Positions 1-10,500 of a stretch of 64,000 bases of DNA are shown here, piece after piece. Source of the stretch: Anisus vortex (lineage: Eukaryota; Mollusca; Gastropoda; Planorbidae); the NCBI GenBank assembly GCA_949126835.1, contig OX421500.1, positions 20,125,167 through 20,189,166 of the forward strand, written 5' to 3'. A model generated the notes under the pieces. That model did not search any database and was not told the DNA's origin. It saw nothing but the letters and a program-made list of their open reading frames with translations. The position numbers and the translations under genes are program-made. Position 1 is the stretch's first letter, and every line of letters begins with the position of its first letter.

Positions 1-290
1 ATGATATATAATAACTACAGCATAGTAAGTCATATATTTCATCAATAATAATTTATTTAATGAAATGGCTTATCTATAATAACATTTGAAATACTACGTT
101 CTAAGGATTTGGCCAGGACAATAAATAATATCTATATAGTTCAGTATATGCGACAGTGTATGATAACCATTGGTATATCACTGAAGCAACATCGGAAAGC
201 TGATTGATAAGGTCAACAATTATCGTAATTATGGTCAGTGATGTTGTAATCAAAGTAGTACTTGCTTTAATTGGCAGGCTACGTAATAAT
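1..290 (+). repeat. 3' part of a Ty3-type LTR (remnant)
   Basis: This stretch resembles the downstream half of the LTR-like sequences at 44272-45430 and 56353-57600. They share, in order, a 'ttggccag/cttgaccag' block, an 'acagtg/aagtgctagatgacc' block, and 'ggtcagtgatgttg' against 'ggtcagtggtgttg', then 'ctacgtaataa' against 'tcacgtaataa'. Its start is off the window, and a TA microsatellite follows at about 290-380. It lies directly upstream of the first visible exon of gene 1, as the 44272 copy lies upstream of the equivalent exon of gene 2. Homology was judged by eye. Confidence 0.45.
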
Positions 291-317
291 ATATATTATA
301 AATAGATATATATAGAG

Positions 318-319
<2 letters not shown>

Positions 320-364
<45 letters not shown>

Positions 365-420
365 TATATATAGATATATATATAGATTGATAGAAAGATA
401 GATATATAGATAGAAAGAGT
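320..420. repeat. (TA)n/(GATA)n microsatellite
   Basis: Long alternating TA run grading into gata/gatagaaa units. A comparable TA/GATA tract sits at about 45570-45640, at the same position in the paralogous block, so it probably predates the duplication. Confidence 0.85.
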
Positions 421-454
421 AATACATTAACCATATAATTTTGTTTTCTGAAAG

Positions 455-615
455 ACTTTATTGGTGAATTGATTCATCTTCTCCACGGCTCATTTGAAAC
501 TGTTGAATCTGAGTCAACTAATCTATTGGACCAAATGGTCTTACGTATTTGGAAACGATGGGAATTAATTCGGTGTTTATCTAAACTGGCAGTAAATGAT
601 TCGAACAAATCAAAG
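455..615 (+). CDS. Gene 1 exon (ARM region), first visible
   Basis: Acceptor ...ctgaaag at 454 and donor CAAAG/gtaagt at 615. It enters with two bases completing a codon and leaves in phase 0. It encodes FETVESEST...KRWELIRCLSKLAV, matching gene 2 exon 6 (45681-45835), which is two codons shorter through an in-frame 6-bp difference. It is too short for an ORF scan because it has no Met. Confidence 0.88.
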
Positions 616-1509
616 GTAAGTCATATATCCATGCATTAATAATGCAACTATTATTAGTTCCTTATTTTTCATGTTTTTCGAATATATTTTCTTATTAAAA
701 AAACGTTAATAAAAAGATGTCCATTTGTTGTATTAAAAGATAGTAGAAAAAGGAGCACTTGCGGTGTTTGCAAAAGTGTTTGACTGTAATGACATCAGAG
801 ATGTTCGAAACGTCACAGAATGTTTGTGGGCTTTAGCGTTTGACAAGAATGTACGTCAAGCAATAAAAGATGCACCAGGAATCGTATCTTCATTGGAAAA
901 GCTAAAAGACTCTAAGGATGATGATATTAGAAAAAATGTTCATGGTGTGCTTTGGATGGTCAATGGAAAAAATGACGCTGAAAAAAGTAAAGATTTAATT
1001 ATTTTCTTCATCTAGATCATTTATCGCACATTAAAAACTATTATTTGTGTCTCCTTATTCCTAAGGTTTATCTATGTTTAGTAAAATACTATATTAATTA
1101 TATCCGCCTATTTCTTTATTTGCAACGCAAAAAAAAAATGTCACTGTTAGGATCCGTTTTACTCTTACATCTCTGGTCACAGTAATAAGCTAAAAGGGCA
1201 GTTTCACATTTATTAAGCTAAAAGTTTTAATTGGAAATGAAACATTCCCGAACTGTAGGTTTAGAAATCATTCTAAACAAAGCAGGTATTTCGTTGATAA
1301 AAGTTTTAAAAAATATTATCTGATTGCATTTTTGTAAATCAGTTACCTTAATATAAAAAAATAACAGATATCTAATAGTGTCACCAATTAATAAAATTGC
1401 AAAATGCCTACATATTTAATGAGAATAACAAAAATACTGTCATACCCGATAATAATAATAAAATCCTATACAAATACAAACAAATAACAACATATTATAA
1501 TAAATATGC

Positions 1510-1548
<39 letters not shown>

Positions 1549-4500
1549 GTCAGAGTATACCGTCTATCGTGCCCTGGATGGTTGTTTTTAACAGGTTATA
1601 ATAGCACAACACATGGCCGAGCCATGTCAGTTTGCGCATTTGATTTTTATTGAGGGCCTGCAATTAAGGATATTCTTTCCCACACATACGCATAAGTCCT
1701 GCGTTCTACGTAGGGGATTCGAAGTATTTTTATCATGCATTTATTTTCAAAAGCCTGCAACGTGTTTTTAGTTGCTGCTAGCAGCGTCTATGTCTCACGT
1801 CCATACAGAACAATATTTCTGACAAGGGCTCTGTAAAGTCTGAGCTTTGTTGGGAGACCAATTTTTGTGCGGTTCCAGATTATGTTTAGGCAAAGCCATT
1901 GCAGCCTTACTCCTTGCGCGAAGTTCTTACTCACAGCGTCCGTCTACGGATATGATTGCTCCTAGATATTTGAAATTATCTACTTCTTCCAGTTGTTGTT
2001 GGTTCCAGGGCCGGCTCGTCCATATAGGCGAACTAAGCCGCTGCCTAGGGCGCAAAATTTTGGGGGGCACAAAATTTAGGTTTTTTTTTTTATTTGGGGA
2101 TTTAAAAATAAAAACTATATTAAAGTTTTGTGCTTCTGCGCGCTACTAGCATAGGCAGATGGATTACTAGGTAATGAAAGGCGAAGGGTATTTTATTAAA
2201 GTTGTCTTAGAAAATAGGAAAGTATACCCTAACAGTAGGCTACTTAGTTTGGTTACCTCGATGTGCGTATCGGAGTGCAAAAAAGCCAACCCTTCACTTC
2301 CCCCGGCCACACTCTGGATGCGAGGAGGCGGCGGAATATCATAGTGAAGTGACGTGACCGTGACCTTCAAGTCAGTTCGTGAATCGTAAATCACGAGGAC
2401 GCTGGGTTATTTGCATTGGCAGTGCAGTTGTTGTTTTTGTTCATTTTCAGACTGTTAATTACGAATACGAGTACATTAAATCCCCTATGTGGCACAAGAT
2501 GTCCCAGTCGAATTGATGCACTAACACCTCTGCGGTACCAGTTATGTGATGCTTTGGATGAGATTTGTGAAGACACTAAATGGATCTAGTGGCAGTATTG
2601 CGAAAGTAGAAGCACTTGGGTTACTTAAAAATATCTCAGACTTCAAGTTTATTGCTGCACTTGTCACTTAGCACAACATTTTGTTTCAAGTAAACATAAC
2701 TAGTAAGATACTGCTAGAAAAGGATTTGAGTCTTCAGAGAGCAGTAAGTCATCTGAAAAAAACGAAGAGTTTTTTGGTTACAGCTAGAAGTGATTTAGAG
2801 TTCAAGAGAGCTCTGTTTGGTGCTAATGAAGTAGCATTAGAAGTTGCATGAAATAGAGCCAGTATTTGAGAAAGAGAAGGTCCGAATAAAAAAAAATAAC
2901 ATGGTTGATTACGAATCAACTGATGTAAATATTGCAGTCGACCCCTCAGAAAGTTTCAAGATCCACTTTTATATTGCTGCTGTAGACACAGCTGCTTATG
3001 CGGTAAAAGAAAGATTTTCTCAGTATTTTGGTGTCTTTGGATTTGTGTACAACATTCCTGACCTTAAAAACAAGACTACATCAGAGGTTAAGTCGATGTG
3101 CAAAAACTTGGAAAGCATTAAAAATGGAAATAGATGAAGGTTTAAATGAATCTGACATTGCAGCTGTACGTCAGTGTTCTGAACTTAGAGCAATTTCTCA
3201 TCATCTCCATGACTCAGTATCAAACCCTGAAGAAGTCCTCAACTACATTTACCAACAGAATCTTGAAAATGTATTTCCTAACATTTGTTTAGCCCTTGGC
3301 ATTTTGCTTAAGTTGCCACTTTCCGTTGGTTTTTTTTAAAACTTAAGCTAATTCAAACCTATCTGCATAGTACAATGTGTCAGGAGAACCTTACGGGTCT
3401 GGCGATAATTTCTATTGAAAATGAGATAGCAAGACAGTTAGACTCAATAGCCCTTATACAGGAATTTGCTAAGCAGAAAGCAAGAAAAGTACCATTACGG
3501 TTTTAGTCTATAGGAGTATATATAATGTTAATCAGTATTTAAAAGTGACTTTTGGACCGTAGTTAAGAAAACAATAATCCAATATCAACCAATATCAAGT
3601 AGTCTTTGTGTATTTATTTATGTGTTATAAAAACATAAAAAAGTATCTGCAATCTAACTGTTAGTTTCTATTTATTATTAAGAGAACTGTACTTAATGCA
3701 GGTATAAAACCTATAAACCTATATACCTAATATAAAACTGTATGTTATTTAACTTTGCGAATAATAATTTAGATTTCTAATTATTAATCTATAATGCAAA
3801 GCCATTGTTACTTTTCATTCAACTGTTTTATTTACATTCACAGTCATCAATCAAAGGTTATAAAATAAAATTCTTTATTGGGTATAGCCCAATTAACAAT
3901 TATTAATAAAAACACATTTCTGAAGTTCCGTACCCGGCAGACCCCGCCAAAGGCACTTTAATGATGGCGCAGAATTCGTTTTCGCCTAGGGCGCCAAAAA
4001 CCCTAAAGCCGGCCCTGGTTGGTTCAATATGATGTCTGCACTTCTGGCATCTGTGGTGCTGATCATTATTGTATTATTGTCTGAGCTGATTTCCATTCCA
4101 TATGCCCTGGCTCTATCTGCAAGTTCATCTGTGAGCTCTTGTAGTTCTTTATTATTCCCGGTCATCAGGTCGATATCATCAGCAAATCTTAGAGTGCATA
4201 GGGATCTTCCTCCAATGGAGAAGGATGGATGGTAATCATCGCATATTTCTTGCATGATTTTTTTATAGGAATAAATTGGAGAGAGGTTTACGATAGGATG
4301 CAGCATTGTCGGACTCCAAAGGGCATCTTGAAGAAGTCCCATTTAACAACATTAAGTTCAACTGCATTGCTTGCTTGATTGTAGAGTGCCTGTATCAGTT
4401 TTTCTTAAATGTTGTAGCGTCTCGTAACCTGTCATAGTCCATCATGCCATACACCTAATCAAAGAATTAATCACCGGTTTCACTATTGACTTATTTGTCT

Positions 4501-7500
4501 ACTCTGTAATTTGCATGTAATAAAAAAACTAACCCATAAAAACAATTTTTTTAATTAAATTCACTGTAACGTGGATGGTGTGATTAGATCACTTAATCAC
4601 CGTGTAATCTTTATAAATTGGGATTATATTAGCACCTGAGCCTCAGGCGTGTCGTGCCGTCTGAATGATTGAAAAAGGTGACTGAATTATGTCACACTGT
4701 GTGGCAGACAGGCTCGTATGTGTATACTTTCCTTCTTACAAGAGTGGTCTACATCTATAGATAAAAGAAAAATTATTCTCTTTCTATCATTGTTGGCTGC
4801 GTATTGTCTTAAGGGATGGTCGATGTACTGTTCTAGAGGTTTACTTATTGATGATCAAATTTATATTTAAAGTGTATGGAATTCCATTGACTCGTCTGAA
4901 GTGATTGTGTAGAGTTTTGACTATACTTAACACATATAGACTTCATAACATCGATTATTCAGCCACTAGAGAACACGAGCGAAATATTATTCTGAAGTTT
5001 ATTCACATGACTGAGTATACCGTTGCATATATATATATATATATATCATACGTAATATTCTAGTACAATAAAAACAGCAAAGAAAACGTAATGGACTTAG
5101 GGTCGGGCGCCAATAGGGGCAAAAGTGGCCCGAAGACACGCTCATTTCCGACCGACCTCCTAGCTCGACTAAAAACTGTAAAACTAAAATTACATTACAA
5201 CGAGGTATTCATCACGTGGTCTAAGGAAGGAAGGAGGGGTGTCAGTGAGGGAGGGAGGAAGGAGGGGTGTCAGTGAGGGAGGGAGGAAGGAGGGGTGTCA
5301 GTGAGATTGACATGCACAACGCTTGTGCGATTTGTCAATCTCTCTGTTGTCTTCAACATTTGATTGACGCAACTATCGTACTTAGGGGAGGGGGGTAGAT
5401 GTACATGTTTCCTTACTCTGATTGACAAGCTAAGGGATAGCATGGGGAGAGGGTAGGGAGTTGGAAGGTGCGAGGGGCGGTGAGGAGGGGGAAGGGGCGA
5501 AGTGGCGGTCAGCTATCCAAGATTATTCTTATCTTCCGGCGGCACCTTTGTTTAAGCAACATGCAGCAACATTCCATGCACAAGCTTTATTTTTATATTG
5601 ATTTTTGTTTAAAACCTTTTGTGCAGTATTTTTAAAATAATTATTTATTTAAACAACAATCAAACTAACCTGTTCATTTCAGCTCTTTTTGGGATCATAA
5701 AAAACGCACACAAAAGATAAAGACATGTGTTTTTAAAATTTGTATTTCACCAGTCAAGCTACATTCCAAGTTCACTTAATAATTGCGTAATTAGGATTAA
5801 GTTTATTTAAGTAAGGCGCACTTGGGTATTACTAGGCCAACTAGGACTAGTGTCGGCGAAAATGGGTGCCGGTTAGATAATCTTTTTTACCGTTGAAAGT
5901 ATATTATTCAATCACTTTGTTAGAACTTTATCATCCTTTTTTTTTCCTATACTTTTTAAATTATATTAATATCTTTTTCTTTCGCACGTCTAATGTACAA
6001 GTTGGTAATCGGCCATTACTAGTGTTATCAATCCCTTGGTTACTGCAAGCCGATTGGTTTTAGTCAGTCACGTGACATTATTTAAAGTCATGTGGTTTTT
6101 GGACTTGCATCATTTTATTTAAATAAACAACATTAAAAGGGACATACATCATTTTCTCAATGTCATTGATGTTTAAAGACCTAAATATCGCAGTACGTAA
6201 CACGTTTTAAGCTTCAATATAGCTAAGTGATAGCTAAGATCGATATCTATGTATCAATGGTCATAACTCACACTTTTTCAAAACGGACTTAAGACGTTCT
6301 TCCAATGTGGCCCTTATTTTTAAAAGCTTGTTTTACGTGCAGAGCTAAAAGAAAAGAGTAAAACTAATAGTTAAATACCTACATCTAGAAACATCTAGAG
6401 GAAAGAAGGGCAAAGAGTAGAGTAACATTAATACATGTCAACAATCTAATTACAAGAAACAGTTTTGTAAGTATCATCAAATGTGTAGGCTTTTACTATA
6501 AACCTTAGCTCTGTCATGCATCGAATTTCACTATTAGAATAATTTCAAGCAATAAAAATTCCTAAAGTGTTTAAAATGTTATTATGTACAACAAGGGCCA
6601 ATACAGTCTAATAATCAAACTTAGAAAATAAACATGTTTCACAAGATTTTAATGAAATTTTATTTTGTTTAAATATAATTTTATTATCCTCGTTTAGGCA
6701 TTTTAAAATAACACGTTAGCTCGGAGTTGAACAACTTCCAAACGTATTCCTTTGCTAGGTCATGTCTCACACATTGAAGGCGACAAACATATATTTATCA
6801 GCTACAACTGGGCAGAAAAAAATACAGTTAAAATGATCCATAAACGTTTAAAGGTAATACATTTTAATTCAAATAGCAATATTTTATTTTTATTTTCAAT
6901 TTTATTTTTACAGGAAATGTGTCACTTGTAAGTCAAAATATTGAACAAACTAATTAATCTGTTTATCATTATCGTATTGAGCTCAAACTTTAATAACTAT
7001 ATAGCCTACCCAAATATAAAATCATTATGTCAGATGTTCATCCCCATTTCCCTACCTCTTACCTTAAAATTTAGCTATTATTTTTAGAGACATAGTGTGT
7101 TATAATATATTATAAATCCTACCGGGTAATAGCTTTGATTTAAGGTCAAGAAATTTCGGTCGAAAAAAATTAATGTATTTTAACGTAAGTTTACGAAAAA
7201 CGTAGAATTAATGTCTGATAAATGTCGATTTTTTAAATACTCAGACACGATTTCTATAGGCCAGTGGACGAATTGAAAATGAACCTTCTTTATTAATTAA
7301 ATTGTACATTAGCTAAAATTCAAGTCGCATAATTATATACAGAAGTAGGATAATAGAACATTTCAAGATATAAAAAAAAACTCACACATATTTACCAAAA
7401 CTCAATTAAATTACACACTTTTTTGTAGCTTAATACAGTTAAGACACATATTATTGAGTCAAAGTGTTAAATGAACACAATGTAAACCCACACTCTATAA

Positions 7501-10500
7501 CGACAATAAAAGCAACTTTATCTTGTAATAAATTCGTATCTGTTGTTTGCATTATTCAACACTATCATAATTAATTAAATGTAAATAATAAAACTATATG
7601 TATGTTTTTAAATATGTATAATATATAATAATTTCTAAAAAAACTACATTTGAAACGCTTCTAATGTTTCCTTTGTTTAAACGCTTAGTTGTTCAATACC
7701 TTTCTTCTTCTACTTCTTCTTCTATCCCATAACCCGAGCGAGGGTCGTTGGGCCACCATTTTTTGACAGTTGGATAAGTGTACGCCATTTGTCTCGGTCC
7801 TGTGCCGCCCTCTGGGAGTCTGCAAGAGACAAGCCGGTCCACTCCTTGATGTCATCATCCCATCGTCTCTTCTGCCTGCCTCTCTTTCTTCCACCTCGCA
7901 CTGCGCCCTGCAGGATGGTTTTCGCCAGGCCTTCAGATCTTGCCACGTGCCCATACCATCGGAGTTTTCTGGATTTAATGGCACTGAGTACATCCTCTTG
8001 AGGGCCGATGACGTAGGTGATTCGCTCATGGACAGCCTCATTTGTAACTCGATCTTTGTAGGAGTTTCTTTAAAATTTTACGTAGGCATCTTATTTCCAT
8101 GGCTCTGATTCTTTTCTGGAGACCTTTAGAGATCTCAAATTCAACTGCCCATGCATTTTTTGAATGCTTCATTTTGAAACGATTAACTTTTAGAACACTG
8201 TTACGGTCACTTGACTAGCAAGTAAAAAATATATTGTAAGCATATTTCAATTCAAAATACAAAGGATATAACAGAGCTTCTAATCAAAATTTAGTGTATT
8301 AACAATATTTCGTTTCTACTCTGTTATAATTTCTAGAACTAAAGACATCTCATTACATTTTTAAGTGTGACTTGTTTAAAAAAGGCTTAAAATTGTTTCT
8401 TGCAAGTTGACTTTAATAATTATATTTTGTTTCATTCTTGCTAATTTGTAGTTATGTTTGTTTTATTCAGGATACATTTGTTTCATTCAAATACATATTA
8501 TATGATTCACAATTTATTTTTACCACAAATAATTATATTTAAATATTATTGCTTAGTACACACATTGAACTATAAAGAACTGTATTCGTTTTTTGTTTTA
8601 AAGTTCATTAAATATAAATAAATTTTCAGACAAAAGTGTTTGTGTGGAAGGGAGGGGGAGAGGTGATTGAGTCCATGTGAATGGACAACATTGCTAATAT
8701 ATTATATTTTATCAGAGACATCGACTACGTGCGCGAAATATACAAGTTTTGCTAATAGCAATATTACTAATAATAGTCGTTTATGATGGCGTTTCATAAT
8801 AAAGACATTCGCTATAAATTTCCAGTAATCCAGTTATAAGTATCTGAATTAGAGATATAACTTCAAGCAGAGTCGAATATTGATATAGCTATTGTCAAGT
8901 AGTCAATTTTAGATAAATATGTTATTTACTCATGACAATTCACAACCACAGTCAGATACGCATCTCGTCTTGGTAGCCTCAGAAACATCGTCAAGACCAA
9001 GAGACAAATCTTAGCCTTTACGAGGATTCAAATCCAGAATACTTAGATCAACAGCCATGCCCCACTTTATTCGTACCTTTAATAAAAACAAAAGTTTAAA
9101 TATTGTCTAAGAGTAGTGATAATTCTAGAAAATTGAATTACAATTAGATATATTGACAAAATGTTTATGTGTTATTTTTAAAGACAGCTAAGCTCCTAAC
9201 TTGGTTACTATAGATTTCTTAACAATCTTAAATTGCTAAAAAATATTATAAACTAATATTTAATTACAAATATTTGATACCCTCCTGCATATTGTATTTT
9301 TCTAAATCAAAAAGGAACTTGGTTATAAAGTTTGGGTTGATTATGAAAACATGAGTGGTTCTATCCTCCAAGCAATGGCTGAAGCCGTGGAAAAAGCCTC
9401 TGTGGTCCTAGTGTGCATGTCAGAAAAATACCAACAAAGTCCCAATTGTAGAACAGGTGAGTTGGTGTAAACATAACAATAATGGCGCTGCTTTACCATT
9501 ATTTCATTATTCATGTATAATTCATTATTTTTTTCCCAATGTTTACCTTACATTCTTTATTGATAAAATAACTAGTTACTTTAAATACATATACACACGA
9601 GTACAAATGCTGCAGAGGACGAAATTCGCCTTATAGCGGAAACTAAAATGAAAAGCGAAGAAAAGTAAAGAACACAGGCTGCCCCTGACAAACTCCAACG
9701 GTCCCGCTTTCAAGTGTCACAGATGCGACAGAGCCGTCTTCTCAGTTTTACGAAACAGGTTTCATAATAATTATAATCTACTTAAAAGTCCATTGGTAAT
9801 TAAAAAGGAATGGCGAATGTGCCGTTTATTAGTTGTTTAATAACTTTTTAATATATTTAATGATATATCTCTTAGCGTGCGCAGAGTTGAAAACTGGTTA
9901 CTATTGAATATTTTATTATTAAATTACAATTTCGTCATCCATAATCGATGCTTCTGGCGGAATGATTCCGAATACGGAAAAATAGTCGATATTTGCCTAG
10001 TATAAAGCTCAACAACGGGCACGAAATTATTATTTTTTCATATTAACTGCTTAAAGTCACTACGTTTGACAATATTATGAATTAATGCTTTGTTCATAAT
10101 ATTATTATATTCTAACTGTAACTATCTCTGAATTATATTATCGATTCTTCTACAACTAATAATGGAAACGCTTGTTTAATGTGTCAAGCTAATTTTCTTG
10201 TGTAATATATTCTTTGGATTTAACTTGTAAACTTGTGTATATACTGAATTTAAACATTATTCGTTTAATAGTTATTAAATCTTCAAGTATTGTTTTACAC
10301 AATGGATTATTTGATTATTTCAAGTTACATATAATATATATAATGTTTACCATTTAAGTTTTGTCTTCGAAATTGTCTTCCGCAATGAGACCGCCTGGTT
10401 AATTAAACTATGCGCAATGCGCAAACGTTAACTTATTATGAAGATATTTAAAAATGGGTTTTCGTCCCCGTAATGAACAGAACTGAAATTGTCATGGTTC

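Larger units (their letters stand above)
1580..4460 (-). mobile_element. APE-type non-LTR retrotransposon fragment, split by a hAT
   Basis: Minus-strand LINE pieces at about 1580-2005 and 4026-4460 flank an inserted hAT. The right piece encodes reverse-transcriptase sequence with IGGRSLCTLRFADDIDLM (FADD catalytic motif near 4194-4205) followed by ELADRARAYGMEISSDN. The left piece, with many stops, encodes the C-terminal region. The same LINE, without the hAT, is at 47590-48700 in the paralogous intron, so the LINE predates the gene duplication. Clade tentatively RTE-like. It is 5'-truncated and inactive. Confidence 0.85.

Noticed and set aside
987..1015. Gene 1 exon 2 reading through to the TAG at 1013-1015
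   Set aside because: The gtaaag donor at 987 is in the same place in gene 2 and splicing to 6759 keeps phase into the TIR domain. A truncated ARM-only isoform by intron retention is possible but unsupported.
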